From Marinobacterium lutimaris (GTDB lineage Bacteria > Pseudomonadota > Gammaproteobacteria > Pseudomonadales > Balneatricaceae): a stretch of 64,000 bases of DNA. The first letter of the stretch is position 1; every line of letters starts with the position of its first letter. The stretch lies in assembly GCF_900108065.1 (NCBI RefSeq), contig NZ_FNVQ01000003.1:434001-498000 (forward strand), read 5' to 3'. This document shows positions 27,722 to 38,603 of this stretch, piece after piece. A program made the position numbers and the translations under genes. Under the pieces are notes generated by a model. That model searched no databases. It was not told the DNA's origin and was given only the letters and a program-made list of their open reading frames with translations.

Positions 27722-29934
27722 CAGTCCTCCTCCTTAAATAAAGCAATTCCAATACGTCGGGCCAGATCAGCAAACTCGGGACAAAAGCTACCCACCGATT
27801 CGCAGCCGGCAATATCGAGCGGACCTGCGGCCCGCTGCGCCGCGATCGTTAGCGCCATGGCAACCCGGGGATCGCCGCCGGAATCAAGCCGGCCACCTCC
27901 CAGAGCTCCGCCGCTAACGCTCAGCTCGTTGTTCTTCACGCTCAAAACCACACCCAACTGCTCCAGTGCCTGACACATAAGTGTAAGCCGGGTGTTTGAC
28001 AAAAACGTATCGTTCTCCGGCAAACTCAGCCGCGTTTCGCCCTCTGCGCAGACGGCAGCGACCAGTAATGCAGGGCACTCATTCAGCGCAAGCCGGCTAA
28101 GTTCATCGGGTATTCTGACGCCCTGCAGCGCGGCATGTCGCACGCGGATGTCAGCTACCGGCTCTCCACATTCTTCGTGAGCATCCAGCAGCTCTATATC
28201 CGCCCCCATCTGTTTGAGGATAGTCACCAGTCCCATACGCGTAGGGTTGATGCCTATATGCTCGAGCAACAGCTCGGCGCCCGGCGTAATATTTGCCGCC
28301 ACCAGGAAAAAGGCAGCCAGAGAAAGATCGCCGGGGATGCGCAGCTGGGTACCGACCAGGCGCTGACCAGGCTCGATACAAATATGCTCAGTTTCCTGCT
28401 GCAGACTCACGCCGAAACGGCCGAGCATTCGCTCAGTATGATCGCGGGAGACTCCCTCCTCTTCGATACACAGGCGGCCCCGGGTATAGAGACCTGCCAA
28501 CAGCAATGCTGACTTCACCTGGGCACTGCCAACACTCAGCGCCGCGCCGGGGCTCTGCAACTGTGCAGGCATGATTTTCAGCGGTGCTCGGTGGCCGTCA
28601 GCGGTATCGATCTGTGCACCCAGCGCCCTGAGCGGCTGCACCAGGGTACGCATCGACTCGGTGTTGAGCTGGTCGTCACCACACAATTCAGTGGCAAAAT
28701 CCTGCCCGGCCAGCACACCGCAAAGCAGACGCATTGAGGTTCCCGAGGAGCCCAGGTAGATAGGCCCAACCGGCGGCTGCAGTCCATTCAGACCAACGCC
28801 ATAGACACGAACCCGCCCCTGGTGTGGCCCTTCGATCACCACGCCCAGATCGCGAAAAGCCTGCAGCGTAGCCAGGCTGTCCTCACCATCAAGAAAACCG
28901 TCGATATCGGTAATGCCATCCGCCAGCGCCGCCAGAATAATCGCCCGGTGTGAGATCGAGCGATCACCGGATACAGCGATAGAGCCGGAAATTTTCCCGT
29001 CCGGGCGCACCAGAAAGCGGGCTGGTCGCTGCTGCACCTGAGGTGAATAGGCCGAACGGGCGAGGATGCGGGAGAAGTGCTCGCGGGCGGAACGTGCGCG
29101 GGTAAAAATACCCAGCAGCGCCTGACTATCTCCGCGATCTACCGCATCACGCAGACGCGAAACTCCGGCGGTAAAACGGTCGATCTGCGCCAACAGCTGA
29201 TCCCGGTTGGCAAAACAGATGTCGTGCCACATGCTCGGGTCGCTGGCGGCGATACGGGTAAAGTCGCGAAAGCCACCGGCGGCATAGCGGAAGATGTCGG
29301 TATTTTCCGCCTCGTGCGCCAGCGTATCCACCAGCGAGAATGCCAGCAGGTGCGGCAGATGACTGGTTGCAGCCAGCACCTCGTCATGACGACTCACATC
29401 CATCTGCAGCACTTCGGCACCCACCGCCTGCCACATACGCGCTATCGCCAGAGTCGCCTCGGGGGCTGACTCGGGCAGCGGTGTCAGTATCACCTTGCGC
29501 CGCACGAACAGGTCGACATCGGATGCGCCGACGCCGCTTTTCTCGGCACCGGCAATGGGATGACCAGGCACAAACCCAGGAGGCAGTTCACCGAACAGCG
29601 TGCGTGCCGCCAGCACCAGGTTACCCTTGGTACTGCCCACGTCGGTAATCAGAGTATCTTCGCGCAACCAGGGTCGGATCTCGGCGAGCACGGTTTCCAT
29701 CACCTTAACCGGCACTGCCAACAGCACCAGTCCGGCTTTGGAAACCTCTTGACCCAGATCTTCCCCGATACGGTCGATCACCCCCAGCGACAATCCCAGT
29801 TCACACTCTGCCCGGTTCAGGTCAAAACCGACGACCTCGTCGACCAGTTTGCGCTGTTTCAAAGCCCGGGCAAGAGAGCCACCGATCAGGCCGAGGCCGA
29901 TAACCAATACGCGGCCGGTGGAAAACTTCAACAC
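27721..29934 (-). CDS. Prephenate dehydrogenase fused to an AroA-like (EPSP synthase) domain
   Basis: The protein is 737 aa and starts at GTG (29932-29934; TTG next), overlapping hisC. The TyrA half (1-295) looks functional: Rossmann loop [28 protein letters not shown] and [19 protein letters not shown]. The second half (about 305-737) has the AroA fold and length, but catalytic positions differ (E. coli numbering): K22 is R325 (GDRSISHR), R124 is E426, D313 is N618, K340-E341 is L645-S646 (FLSNTR for VKESDR), and H385 is P689. S23, R27, Q171, R344 and R386 are kept. The frame is unbroken. Such fusions are normal in Pseudomonas relatives; this degeneration is not. EPSP synthase activity is doubtful. 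Confidence 0.85.
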   Translation of the reverse strand: MLKFSTGRVLVIGLGLIGGSLARALKQRKLVDEVVGFDLNRAECELGLSLGVIDRIGEDLGQEVSKAGLVLLAVPVKVMETVLAEIRPWLREDTLITDVGSTKGNLVLAARTLFGELPPGFVPGHPIAGAEKSGVGASDVDLFVRRKVILTPLPESAPEATLAIARMWQAVGAEVLQMDVSRHDEVLAATSHLPHLLAFSLVDTLAHEAENTDIFRYAAGGFRDFTRIAASDPSMWHDICFANRDQLLAQIDRFTAGVSRLRDAVDRGDSQALLGIFTRARSAREHFSRILARSAYSPQVQQRPARFLVRPDGKISGSIAVSGDRSISHRAIILAALADGITDIDGFLDGEDSLATLQAFRDLGVVIEGPHQGRVRVYGVGLNGLQPPVGPIYLGSSGTSMRLLCGVLAGQDFATELCGDDQLNTESMRTLVQPLRALGAQIDTADGHRAPLKIMPAQLQSPGAALSVGSAQVKSALLLAGLYTRGRLCIEEEGVSRDHTERMLGRFGVSLQQETEHICIEPGQRLVGTQLRIPGDLSLAAFFLVAANITPGAELLLEHIGINPTRMGLVTILKQMGADIELLDAHEECGEPVADIRVRHAALQGVRIPDELSRLALNECPALLVAAVCAEGETRLSLPENDTFLSNTRLTLMCQALEQLGVVLSVKNNELSVSGGALGGGRLDSGGDPRVAMALTIAAQRAAGPLDIAGCESVGSFCPEFADLARRIGIALFKEED

Positions 29935-31034
29935 GCCAGCACCTTTTCAAGCGCTGCCAGGAAGCGTCGGTTTTCCTCGGCGAGACCAACGGTGACGCGC
30001 AGATGCTCATGCAAACCATAAGGCGCCAGCGGCCGTGGAATCACGCCCTCTCTGAGCAACAGATCGAAGACATCCTGGGCGGGACGCTTTAGATCAAGCA
30101 GCAGGAAATTGCCCTGGGTAGGCAGCGACTCAAGCCCCAACCGCTGCAAGCCTTCACGCAACTGGATAACACCCTCTCGGTTGACCTCCAGCGTTTTCGC
30201 AAGGTGCTCGCTGTCAAACAAGGCAGCCTCAGCGGCGGCGAGCGCCGGAGCGTTGACATTGAATGGATCACGCACGCGATTCATCAGGTCAGTGACCGCA
30301 GGATCCGCCGCCGCGAAGCCTACGCGCAGACCCGCCAGGCCGTAGGCCTTGGAGAAAGTACGCAGCACAACCAGGTTGGGGTAATTCTCGAGCAAGCTTA
30401 AGCCATCCGGCAGGCCGGCGGCGGGGTCAACATACTCGGTGTAGGCCTCATCAAGCACCACGATCACCCGCGACGGAACCGCATCCATAAACGCCACCAG
30501 CTCATCACGGGTGAACCAGGTGCCGGTCGGATTATTCGGGTTGGCCAGGAAGATCAACCGAGTCTTACCGGTCACCGCAGCGGCCATCGCCGCAAGATCG
30601 TGACCTGCATTTTTAGCAGGTACAACAACCGGCTCCGCTTCGACGAAGCGAGTCGCCAGCGCGTAGGCGATAAAACTGTATTCGGAATAGATAATCTGTT
30701 CGCCGGGACGCACGAATACACGTGCAGCCAGGCTGATCAGCTCATTTGAACCATTGCCTAATGTCAGGCGTTCGGACTTCAAGCCAAAACGTTCACGCAG
30801 GGCCGCCTTGAGGCGGAAACCCGCTGCATCGGGATAGCGCGTCATGCCGCTGATGGCGGCTGTCGCCGCAGCCATGGCGGCCGGACTCGGCCCCAGGGGA
30901 TTTTCATTACTGGCCAGGCTGACGATATCGGTCAATCCCAGCTCCCGCTCCAGCTCTGCAGCGGGCTTGCCCGGTCGATACGGCGCCAACTGCGCGATGC
31001 CGGGAGATGCAAGACTATACAGATCAAAACTCAT
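29928..31034 (-). CDS. hisC: Histidinol-phosphate aminotransferase
   Basis: The protein is 368 aa from the ATG at 31034, giving MSFDLYSLASPGIAQLAPYRPGKP; a longer frame to 31127 adds an unrelated tail. Fold-type I PLP enzyme motifs are NENPLGPSP, NPNNPTGTWF, LDEAYTEYV and FSKAYGLAGLRVGF (Schiff-base Lys). In this operon type the enzyme (HisC2) often also serves aromatic amino acid transamination, consistent with its place between pheA and tyrA. It overlaps the next gene by 7 bases. Confidence 0.92.
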   Translation of the reverse strand: MSFDLYSLASPGIAQLAPYRPGKPAAELERELGLTDIVSLASNENPLGPSPAAMAAATAAISGMTRYPDAAGFRLKAALRERFGLKSERLTLGNGSNELISLAARVFVRPGEQIIYSEYSFIAYALATRFVEAEPVVVPAKNAGHDLAAMAAAVTGKTRLIFLANPNNPTGTWFTRDELVAFMDAVPSRVIVVLDEAYTEYVDPAAGLPDGLSLLENYPNLVVLRTFSKAYGLAGLRVGFAAADPAVTDLMNRVRDPFNVNAPALAAAEAALFDSEHLAKTLEVNREGVIQLREGLQRLGLESLPTQGNFLLLDLKRPAQDVFDLLLREGVIPRPLAPYGLHEHLRVTVGLAEENRRFLAALEKVLAC

Positions 31035-31098
31035 GGAGATAGAAGACTCCCTATCCTTACAACTCTCAGACCTAAAAACAGACCTAAAAAATCGGACC

Positions 31099-32220
31099 TT
31101 ACAAAACCGCCTTTGGATAAGACCCAAGGCGTTTCAGCTCGACCGAACCGGACTCCAGTTCCTTGAGCAACTCAGCAACCCCTGCACTCTCCTCGTGACC
31201 TTCGAAGTCAACGTAGAACAGCATATCCCAGGCCGACTGGGGCGCCGCGCGGCTTTCCACCCGGGTCAGGCTGATATTGCGCTTACGGAACGGCTCCAGC
31301 AGTTCATAGAGAGCTCCGGGGCGGTCATGAGCCATCAACAGGATGGAGGTCTTGTCCTGCCCGCTGGCACTCACGGCCTGACGCCCAACCACCAGATAAC
31401 GGGTCAGACTGTCCGGCTGATCTTCGATGTTTGCCTGGGCCACCTCGAGGTTGAACAGGTCTGCTGAGATATCACCACCGATCGCCGCGGCGGTGCTGGA
31501 CTCGGCGGCCAAACGCGCCGCCTCTGCGTTGGATTCAACCTCAACGCACTTCACATCCGCACAACGGGCCTCTATCCAGTGACGGCACTGGTTAATGGCA
31601 AAGGGGTGCGCATAAATGACATCCAGCCGGTCGATCTCTGATGGCTGCGCCATCAGCAGGTGCTGATGAGTGCGCAGCTCCACTTCACCACAGATATTCA
31701 GGTTAAAGCGGCTGAAAAGATCGAGGGCGTGGTTGACCACGCCATCTTCAGCATTCTCGATCGGCACGACGCCAAAATCCGCGTGACCGGCTTCCACATC
31801 GCGGAACACCGATTCGAGACTTCCCAGCGCATTGCAACGCACCGAATGACCGAAGTGCTTCAACGCCGCCTGCTGGGTGAAGTTGGCCTCGGGGCCAAGG
31901 AACACCACATCCAGCGGCTGCTCCAGCGCCAGACAGACCGACATCACCTCACGAAAAAGGCGCGCTACTTCCTGATCCGGCAGCGGCCCCTCGTTACGTG
32001 ACATCACCTTGCGCAGCACCTGAGCTTCACGCTCAGGGCGGTAGAACACCGCCGCTTCGGTACCGCCCTTGGTCTTGATCTCGGCTACGGTCTGGGCGCA
32101 ACGGGCACGCTCATTAAGCAAGCGATGGATCTCGCGGTCGATCTCATCGATACGATCGCGCACCTTACTCAACGCCTGTTCCTGTTCCCGCTGCTCCTGT
32201 TGTAGTTTGCTATCGCTCAT
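31099..32220 (-). CDS. pheA: Chorismate mutase/prephenate dehydratase (P-protein)
   Basis: The protein is 373 aa with three parts. The chorismate mutase helix bundle (about 15-100) contains RIDEIDREIHRLLNERARCA and FYRPEREAQVL. The prephenate dehydratase domain (about 107-285) begins VFLGPEANFTQQAALKHFG. The ACT regulatory domain (about 297-373) contains RPGALYELLEPF. Several dehydratase/ACT motifs deviate from the family: GPEGTF is GPEANF, ENST is ENAE, and ESRP is ESRA. The catalytic Asn of VPIEN, the Gln of NQC and the Thr of LTRY remain. It makes phenylpyruvate and follows serC by 30 bp. Confidence 0.92.
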   Translation of the reverse strand: MSDSKLQQEQREQEQALSKVRDRIDEIDREIHRLLNERARCAQTVAEIKTKGGTEAAVFYRPEREAQVLRKVMSRNEGPLPDQEVARLFREVMSVCLALEQPLDVVFLGPEANFTQQAALKHFGHSVRCNALGSLESVFRDVEAGHADFGVVPIENAEDGVVNHALDLFSRFNLNICGEVELRTHQHLLMAQPSEIDRLDVIYAHPFAINQCRHWIEARCADVKCVEVESNAEAARLAAESSTAAAIGGDISADLFNLEVAQANIEDQPDSLTRYLVVGRQAVSASGQDKTSILLMAHDRPGALYELLEPFRKRNISLTRVESRAAPQSAWDMLFYVDFEGHEESAGVAELLKELESGSVELKRLGSYPKAVL

Positions 32221-32250
32221 CGTTTCTCCGCGGAACGAACCGCACTCCCC

Positions 32251-33333
32251 TTAACCCGCAGTTCGTTCAAATTCGCGCATAAAGGCGATCAGCGCATCAA
32301 CCGACTCTTCGGGTACGGCGTTGTAGATGCTGGCACGCATACCGCCGACAGAACGGTGACCTTTCAGATTGAGCAGACCGCTAGCTTGCGCCTCCTGCAG
32401 GAAACGTCCATCCAGAGCACTGTCGGCCAGGGTAAAAGGTACGTTCATCAGTGAGCGGTTGACCGGGTCGATCGGGTTGGCAAAGAAGTCGGAAGCGTCA
32501 ATTGCAGCATAAAGTTTCTCGGCCTTGCGCTGGTTGCGCACCGCCATCGCCTCAACACCGCCCTGCGCCTTGAGCCACTTGAACACCAGACCTGTCATGT
32601 ACCAGGCAAAGGTCGGCGGCGTGTTGTTCATGGAGTCAGCATCGGCGTGTACCTTGTAGTCGAACATGGTCGGCGTACCCGCCAGGGTGTTGCCAAGCAG
32701 ATCATCACGCACGATAACCACGGTCAGGCCCGCAGGACCGATATTTTTCTGCGCGCCAGCGTAAATCAGGCCGTAACGGCTGACATCAATCGGGCGTGCA
32801 AGAATATCGGACGACATGTCCGCCACCAGCGGCACGGAGCCAGTATCGGGGATGTAATCGAACTCAACACCGCCGATGGTTTCGTTGGTGGTGTAGTGCA
32901 CGTAGGCCGCTTCCGGGTTCAGAGTCAGCTCGGCCTGCGTCGGCACACGGGTATAACCCTGAGCCTCGGTACTGCCCGCCTGCGCGATGCTGGCGTAGCG
33001 CGCAGCTTCCTGGATCGCCTTGCGCGACCAGACGCCGGTATTGATATAGTCGGCGCTGCTACGGCCACGCAGCAGGTTCATCGGCACCATGCCGAACTGA
33101 CTGGTGGCGCCGCCCTGCAGGAACAGCACTTTGTAGTTGGCCGGAATCGACAGCAGATCGCGAAGATCCTGTTCCGCTGTTTCCGCAACCTCAACAAAGG
33201 CTTTATCCCGGTGGCTCATCTCCATTACGGAGAGGCCGCGCCCCTGCCAGTCGAGCATCTCGCTCTGGGCCTGCTCAAGTACTTCGAGGGGTAGTGCGGC
33301 CGGGCCGGCACTGAAGTTATGTTTACGTGTCAT
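32251..33333 (-). CDS. serC: Phosphoserine aminotransferase
   Basis: The protein is 360 aa from the ATG at 33333, giving [15 protein letters not shown]; the longer frame to 33366 lacks family support. Motifs include [27 protein letters not shown] and the PLP-lysine region [18 protein letters not shown], and it ends like other SerC proteins. It acts in serine and pyridoxine synthesis. The gyrA-serC-pheA order is standard for Pseudomonas-like genomes. Confidence 0.97.
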   Translation of the reverse strand: MTRKHNFSAGPAALPLEVLEQAQSEMLDWQGRGLSVMEMSHRDKAFVEVAETAEQDLRDLLSIPANYKVLFLQGGATSQFGMVPMNLLRGRSSADYINTGVWSRKAIQEAARYASIAQAGSTEAQGYTRVPTQAELTLNPEAAYVHYTTNETIGGVEFDYIPDTGSVPLVADMSSDILARPIDVSRYGLIYAGAQKNIGPAGLTVVIVRDDLLGNTLAGTPTMFDYKVHADADSMNNTPPTFAWYMTGLVFKWLKAQGGVEAMAVRNQRKAEKLYAAIDASDFFANPIDPVNRSLMNVPFTLADSALDGRFLQEAQASGLLNLKGHRSVGGMRASIYNAVPEESVDALIAFMREFERTAG

Positions 33334-33366
33334 GCTCTGTATCAACTCCAGAAATAGAAGCAGCAA

Positions 33367-33390
33367 CGGGGCCCTTAGGCCCCGCTTTTA
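33367..33390. terminator. Hairpin between gyrA and serC
   Basis: CGGGGCC-CTTA-GGCCCCG (33367-33384) is a perfect stem immediately after the gyrA stop. Its T-rich side (CTTTTA) is on the plus strand, so as a leftward intrinsic terminator it is weak. Partial read-through from gyrA into serC is plausible. Confidence 0.5.
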
Positions 33391-36060
33391 TCACTCTTCG
33401 GGCGTACTTTCTTCGCCACTGTCGGCGTCCGTATCAACGCCTTCCGTGTCTGTACTCTCAACATCCGTACTTTCAGCGTCTGAGCTATCAGCGCCTGCTG
33501 CGGCCGTCGCTTCCTCGTCGAGTTCCTCTTCATCGGGCTCTTCGATACGGGCGATGCCTGAGAGTTTCTCCTCATCGCCAAGACGGATCAGCATCACACC
33601 CTGGGTGTTACGGCCCAACACCGAGATCTCCTCGGAGCGGGTACGTACCAGCGTGCCACGATCACTGATCAGCATCACGTCATCGCCTTCCATCATCTGC
33701 ACTGCACCGGCCAGATCGCCGTTACGCTCGGTGCACTGCATGGCGATAACGCCCTGACCACCGCGGCCGCGCAGCGGGAAGTCTTCAACGGCGGTCTGCT
33801 TACCGTAACCCTTCACGGATGCGGTCAGTACTCGACCACCCTCACGCGGGATGATCAGCGAGATGACCTTGGTGCTGTCGTCCATTTTCACGCCACGGAC
33901 ACCACGGGCGGTACGACCCATGGAACGCACATCCGCCTCGTTGAAACGGATCGCCTTGCCGGCGCTGGTGATCAGCATGATGTCATCATGTCCGCTGGTG
34001 ATAGAGGCGCCGATCAGACGGTCGCCATCGAGGATATCCAGCGCGATCAGACCGGTGCTGCGCGGACGAGAGAAAGCCTCCAGCGGAGTCTTCTTCACCG
34101 TACCCTGGGCGGTGGCCATAAAGATGAAGCGCTCGGAGTCGAACTCTTTCACCGGCAGAATAGTGCTGATCCATTCGCCTTCGGCCAGCGGCAGGATGTT
34201 GACCACCGGACGACCACGAGAGGTGCGGCTCGCGGGCGGGATCTCGTAAACCTTGCGCCAGTAAACCTTGCCGTGGTTGGTAAAGCAGAGAATGGTGTCG
34301 TGGGTGTTGGCGATCAGCAGGTGCTCGATGAAGTCTTCATCCTTCATCGCAGTTGCCGATTTACCCTTTCCGCCGCGGCGCTGGGCCTGGTAAGCGGTCA
34401 GCGGCTGAGTCTTGGCGTAACCACCATGGGAGATGGTGACCACCATATCCTCTTCGGTGATCAGGTCAGCCACAGTGAGGTCCTGCATGGAAGCCTGGAT
34501 CTCGGTGCGGCGCTCGTCGGCGTATTCGGCAACGATCGCTTCGAGCTCTTCACGGATCACTTCCATCAGGCGCTCGTAGGAACCCAGGATCTCCAGCAGC
34601 TCAGCGATCTTCTCGATCAGCTCGCGGTATTCACCCAGCAGCTTTTCATGCTCAAGCCCGGTCAGACGGTGCAGTCGCAGGTCCAGAATCGCCTGGGCCT
34701 GAACCGGTGACAGGTGGTAGTTGCCGTCATGCATACCAAACTGCGGTTCAAGATCGTCCGGACGGCAGGCATCTTCGCCGGCACGCTCGAGCATATCGAG
34801 CACGGAGCCCGGCGCCCAGGGCGTTGCGATCAACTTCTCTTTAGCTTCCGCCGGAGTCGGCGAGGCCTTGATCAGTTCAATAACCGGATCGATATTGGCC
34901 AGCGCCACCGCGAGACCTTCCAGCACATGGCCACGCTCACGCGCCTTGCGCAGTTCGTAAACGGTACGACGGGTCACCACTTCGCGGCGGTGACGGACGA
35001 AGCATTCCAGCGTGCCTTTCAGATCGAGGATCTTCGGCTGGCCATCAACCAACGCAACCATATTGATGCCGAACACGCTCTGCAGCGCGGTCTGGGCAAA
35101 CAAGTTGTTGATGATCACTTCCGGCACTTCACCGCGGCGCAGCTCGATCACTATGCGCATACCGTCCTTGTCGGACTCATCGCGCAGCTCACTGATACCC
35201 TCGAGCTTCTTCTCTTTAACCAGCTCGGCGATCTTTTCGATCAGACGCGCCTTGTTGAGCTGGTAAGGGATCTCGGTGATGACCAGCATCGGCCGGCCAT
35301 TCTTCGGGTGTTCTTCCACATGATGCTTGGCACGCACGTAGATACGACCGCGACCGGTACGGTATGCCTGCAGGATGCCGGCACGACCGTTGATGATACC
35401 GCCGGTGGGGAAATCAGGGCCCGGGATAAATTCCATCAACTCATCGATGGTCAGCTCCGGGTTGTTGATCAGTTCGATACAACCACGCACCACCTCGCCC
35501 AGGTTGTGGGGCGGGATATTGGTCGCCATACCAACGGCGATACCGGCAGAACCGTTCACCAGCAGGTTCGGCACGCGGGTCGGCAGTACAGCGGGGATCA
35601 GCTCGGTGCCGTCGTAGTTGTCAACGTAATCGACGGTTTCCTTATCCAGGTCAGCAAGCAACTCATGAGAGATCTTTGCCATGCGGATCTCGGTATAACG
35701 CATCGCTGCCGCCGAGTCGCCATCCACCGAACCGAAGTTACCCTGGCCATCGACCAGCATGTAGCGCATGGAAAAGTCCTGCGCCATACGCACGATGGTG
35801 TCATAAACGGCACTGTCGCCATGCGGGTGATACTTACCGATCACATCACCGACCACACGGGCGGATTTCTTGTACGGCTTGTTCCAGTCGTTGTTCAACT
35901 CGTTCATGGCGAAGAGCACGCGGCGGTGCACCGGCTTGAGGCCGTCACGCACATCGGGCAGTGCCCGGCCAACGATGACGCTCATCGCGTAGTCGAGATA
36001 AGACTGTTTCAGCTCATCTTCGATATTGACTGGCAGAACTTCTTTGGCTAAATCACCCAT
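33391..36060 (-). CDS. gyrA: DNA gyrase subunit A
   Basis: The protein is 889 aa. The catalytic Tyr122 lies in AAAMRYTE. The quinolone-determining positions are Ser83 and Asp87 ([13 protein letters not shown]), i.e. the wild-type sensitive state. The GyrA box QRRGGKG opens the C-terminal beta-pinwheel. After about residue 840 comes a long acidic Ser/Thr/Asp/Glu tail with repeated ESTD-type units, longer than the E. coli tail. Gyrase introduces negative supercoils. It heads the leftward block and is divergent from ubiG. Confidence 0.97.
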   Translation of the reverse strand: MGDLAKEVLPVNIEDELKQSYLDYAMSVIVGRALPDVRDGLKPVHRRVLFAMNELNNDWNKPYKKSARVVGDVIGKYHPHGDSAVYDTIVRMAQDFSMRYMLVDGQGNFGSVDGDSAAAMRYTEIRMAKISHELLADLDKETVDYVDNYDGTELIPAVLPTRVPNLLVNGSAGIAVGMATNIPPHNLGEVVRGCIELINNPELTIDELMEFIPGPDFPTGGIINGRAGILQAYRTGRGRIYVRAKHHVEEHPKNGRPMLVITEIPYQLNKARLIEKIAELVKEKKLEGISELRDESDKDGMRIVIELRRGEVPEVIINNLFAQTALQSVFGINMVALVDGQPKILDLKGTLECFVRHRREVVTRRTVYELRKARERGHVLEGLAVALANIDPVIELIKASPTPAEAKEKLIATPWAPGSVLDMLERAGEDACRPDDLEPQFGMHDGNYHLSPVQAQAILDLRLHRLTGLEHEKLLGEYRELIEKIAELLEILGSYERLMEVIREELEAIVAEYADERRTEIQASMQDLTVADLITEEDMVVTISHGGYAKTQPLTAYQAQRRGGKGKSATAMKDEDFIEHLLIANTHDTILCFTNHGKVYWRKVYEIPPASRTSRGRPVVNILPLAEGEWISTILPVKEFDSERFIFMATAQGTVKKTPLEAFSRPRSTGLIALDILDGDRLIGASITSGHDDIMLITSAGKAIRFNEADVRSMGRTARGVRGVKMDDSTKVISLIIPREGGRVLTASVKGYGKQTAVEDFPLRGRGGQGVIAMQCTERNGDLAGAVQMMEGDDVMLISDRGTLVRTRSEEISVLGRNTQGVMLIRLGDEEKLSGIARIEEPDEEELDEEATAAAGADSSDAESTDVESTDTEGVDTDADSGEESTPEE

Positions 36061-36309
36061 TCGCTCAGCTTTCCTTGGTTCGTAAGGCTTACAGCTGGAA
36101 ATTCGCTGTAATTTTTAACCGCGCGAGTATATCACATTGATAAACCTTTAACTCCCACCCTCCAGGCTCAAATCTCAATTGAGCGACCGACAGCAATCCT
36201 GCTCCCTAGTGAATTTTCCGCCCCGCCACAGCGATGCTAGAATGCCGGCTTTGCGCATCCTACAGCCCGTCGGGAACCGCCCGTCGAGAACAGAGTTGAG
36301 AACACGCCC

Positions 36310-37029
36310 ATGACCGAAAAACAGGCACAGAATATCGATCCGGCGGAAATCGCCAAGTTCGAGGAACTGGCCAGCCGCTGGTGGGACAGAGACAGTGAGT
36401 TCAAACCACTTCATGACATCAATCCGCTGCGCGTCGGCTTTATAGACCGTATCGCACCGCTGGCCGGCAAACGTGTTCTCGATGTGGGCTGCGGCGGCGG
36501 CATCCTCTCTGAGTCCATGGCCAAACGCGGCGCCGACGTAACCGGCATCGATATGGGTGAGGCGCCACTGAAGGTCGCCAAGCTGCACGGCCTCGAAAGC
36601 GGCGTCCAGGTGCGGTACCGCCAGATCACGGTTGAGGAGCTTGCGGCAGAAGAACCTGAGTCCTTCGATGTGGTGACCTGCATGGAGATGCTGGAACACG
36701 TCCCGGATCCGGGCTCGATCATCGCGGCCTGCGCAAGACTGGCCAAGCCGGGTGCAAAGCTGTTTTTCTCCACGCTGAACCGCAACCCGAAAAGCTACCT
36801 GTTTGCGATCCTCGGCGCGGAACGAGTGCTAAAACTGGTGCCAAACGGCACTCATGACTTCAAAAAATTCATCCAGCCCGCCGAGCTCGGCGAATGGATC
36901 AGAAACAGCAAACTCTCTATCCGTGAGATGTCCGGCCTGGTGTATAACCCGCTAACGCGTACTTACCGCCTCGACAGCCAGGATGTCAGCGTCAACTATA
37001 TGATCGCCACCCAGAAGGACGAGAGTTGA
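36310..37029 (+). CDS. ubiG: Ubiquinone biosynthesis O-methyltransferase UbiG
   Basis: The protein is 239 aa. It starts with [33 protein letters not shown] and has the SAM motif [16 protein letters not shown] plus [13 protein letters not shown]. It carries out both O-methylations in ubiquinone synthesis, which supplies the quinone used by the bc1 complex encoded in this window. Its stop overlaps the mupP ATG by one base. Confidence 0.97.
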   Translation: MTEKQAQNIDPAEIAKFEELASRWWDRDSEFKPLHDINPLRVGFIDRIAPLAGKRVLDVGCGGGILSESMAKRGADVTGIDMGEAPLKVAKLHGLESGVQVRYRQITVEELAAEEPESFDVVTCMEMLEHVPDPGSIIAACARLAKPGAKLFFSTLNRNPKSYLFAILGAERVLKLVPNGTHDFKKFIQPAELGEWIRNSKLSIREMSGLVYNPLTRTYRLDSQDVSVNYMIATQKDES

Positions 37030-37685
37030 TGCCAGGCTATCGGGCGGTGCTCTTCGACCTGGACGGCACCCTGCTCGACAGCGCGCTCGACTTCTACTGG
37101 GTGATAGACAAAATGCTGGCAGATCGAAACCTGCCAGCAGTGGACCGAGCCTCATTTCGCCAGTACGTTTCCGACGGCGCCCGCGCCATGATCTGTAACG
37201 CCTTCTCACTCAAGACTCACGCCCCGGAAACAGAACCGCTGCTCACGGAGTTCCTCAATCTTTACCAGCAGAACCTTATGATCGAGGCACAACTGTTTAC
37301 CGGCCTCGACACCACGCTCAACCAACTGGAGCAGCACGGCATTCCCTGGGGCATAGTCACCAACAAGCCCGAACGCTTCTGTCACACCATTATCGAAAAA
37401 CTGGGCTTCAGCGACCGCTGCGCAACACTGGTCTGTCCGGAACACGTCAAGCAGCGCAAACCCGACCCGGAGTCCTTGCTGCTGGCCTGCCAACAGGTAC
37501 AGTGCGAGCCCAGCGAGGCGCTATATCTGGGCGATCACCAGCGCGACATAGAAGCAGGCCGACGCGCCGGCATGACCACCGTGGCCTGCAGCTGGGGATA
37601 TCTGCACTCCAGCGATGATCCCGCCAGCTGGGGCGCCGACCATATAATCGCTGATACGCGCGAGCTTGGCGCGCTGCTAAACTGA
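37029..37685 (+). CDS. mupP: HAD phosphatase, probable MupP (N-acetylmuramate 6-phosphatase)
   Basis: The protein is 218 aa from the ATG at 37029 (TGATG overlap with ubiG). HAD motifs are LFDLDGTLLDS (nucleophile Asp), GIVTNKP, and KPDPESLLLA with LYLGDHQRDIEAGRRAGM. By sequence alone it could be a phosphoglycolate phosphatase (Gph). In Pseudomonas the gene in exactly this slot, between ubiG and a YciK-type reductase, is MupP, which dephosphorylates MurNAc-6P for cell-wall recycling. The synteny decides the call. Confidence 0.85.
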   Translation: MPGYRAVLFDLDGTLLDSALDFYWVIDKMLADRNLPAVDRASFRQYVSDGARAMICNAFSLKTHAPETEPLLTEFLNLYQQNLMIEAQLFTGLDTTLNQLEQHGIPWGIVTNKPERFCHTIIEKLGFSDRCATLVCPEHVKQRKPDPESLLLACQQVQCEPSEALYLGDHQRDIEAGRRAGMTTVACSWGYLHSSDDPASWGADHIIADTRELGALLN

Positions 37686-37743
37686 GGCTATCAGCGCAGG
37701 ACGAATCTGAATTCTCGCAGGCTTTTTAAGGAAGTAGTTGACG

Positions 37744-38499
37744 ATGTTTACTTACGATGCACCCCAGGATCTCTTAAGCGGCCGGATCATACTCGTCACC
37801 GGTGCCGGCGACGGCATCGGCAAGGCAGCTGCCCACGCTTACGCCGCCCACGGAGCCACGGTGATACTGCTCGGCCGCACCCTGGAAAAACTGGAGCAGG
37901 TCTATGACGAGCTGGAAGCCGAGGGTTATCCACAACCCGCCATCGTACCGATGAATCTGGAAACCGCCGCTGAGCACGACTACATCGAACTGACCAACCA
38001 GCTGGAGGAAACCTTCGGCCGCCTGGACGGAATCCTCCATAACGCCAGCATCCTCGGCGTACGGACCTCGCTTGAAAGCTACGATCCCATCATCTGGCAG
38101 CAGGTGATGCAGGTAAACGTTAACGCCCCCTTCCTGCTGACGCAGACACTGATGCCACTGCTGCGCCGCTCAGACGATGCCAGCGTAATCTTCACCTCAT
38201 CCGGCGTTGGCCGCAAAGGTCGGGCGCACTGGGGCGCCTACGCGGTCTCCAAGTTCGCCACAGAGGGCATGGCCCAGGTAATGGCGGACGAGCTGGAAAA
38301 CATCTCTTCTGTCCGCGTTAACTGCATCAACCCAGGCGCTACACGCACCGCCATGCGCGCATACGCCTATCCGGCCGAAGCTCCTGAGACTAACCCGACT
38401 CCCGAACAGATCATGCCGGTCTACCTCTACCTGATGGGTAGCGACAGCAGCAAGGTGAACGGCCAGTCTCTTGACGCTCAAGGCGACGGCGCCGCCTGA
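37744..38499 (+). CDS. yciK: Short-chain dehydrogenase YciK
   Basis: The protein is 251 aa from the ATG at 37744; a TTG at 37738 sits closer to the AAGGA site and is an alternative. SDR motifs are LVTGAGDGIGKAAA (NAD(P)-binding), HNAS, and catalytic Ser with YAVSK. E. coli YciK starts with a similar QDLLNDRIILVTGA. The physiological substrate is not known. It is the third gene of the ubiG-mupP-yciK set and ends at a strong shared terminator. Confidence 0.9.
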   Translation: MFTYDAPQDLLSGRIILVTGAGDGIGKAAAHAYAAHGATVILLGRTLEKLEQVYDELEAEGYPQPAIVPMNLETAAEHDYIELTNQLEETFGRLDGILHNASILGVRTSLESYDPIIWQQVMQVNVNAPFLLTQTLMPLLRRSDDASVIFTSSGVGRKGRAHWGAYAVSKFATEGMAQVMADELENISSVRVNCINPGATRTAMRAYAYPAEAPETNPTPEQIMPVYLYLMGSDSSKVNGQSLDAQGDGAA

Positions 38500-38521
38500 A
38501 CCACACACGTTAAACACACAC

Positions 38522-38573
38522 AAAAAAGCGCCGCCTGGCTAAGCTATTGGCTAAGTCAGGCGGCGCTTTTTTA
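38522..38573. terminator. Bidirectional terminator between yciK and rluB
   Basis: AAAAAAGCGCCGCCTG pairs with CAGGCGGCGCTTTTTT around a partly paired loop (GGCTAAG/ATTGGCTAAG). A and T runs on both sides let it serve both convergent genes. Confidence 0.92.
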
Positions 38574-38603
38574 TTTCAGGAGCTTTTATTTCAGGAAAAA
38601 ATC

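Noticed and set aside
34714-36051. A 445-codon plus-strand frame inside gyrA
   Set aside because: It is a shadow of gyrA, with His/Gln/Arg-rich translation and no family match.
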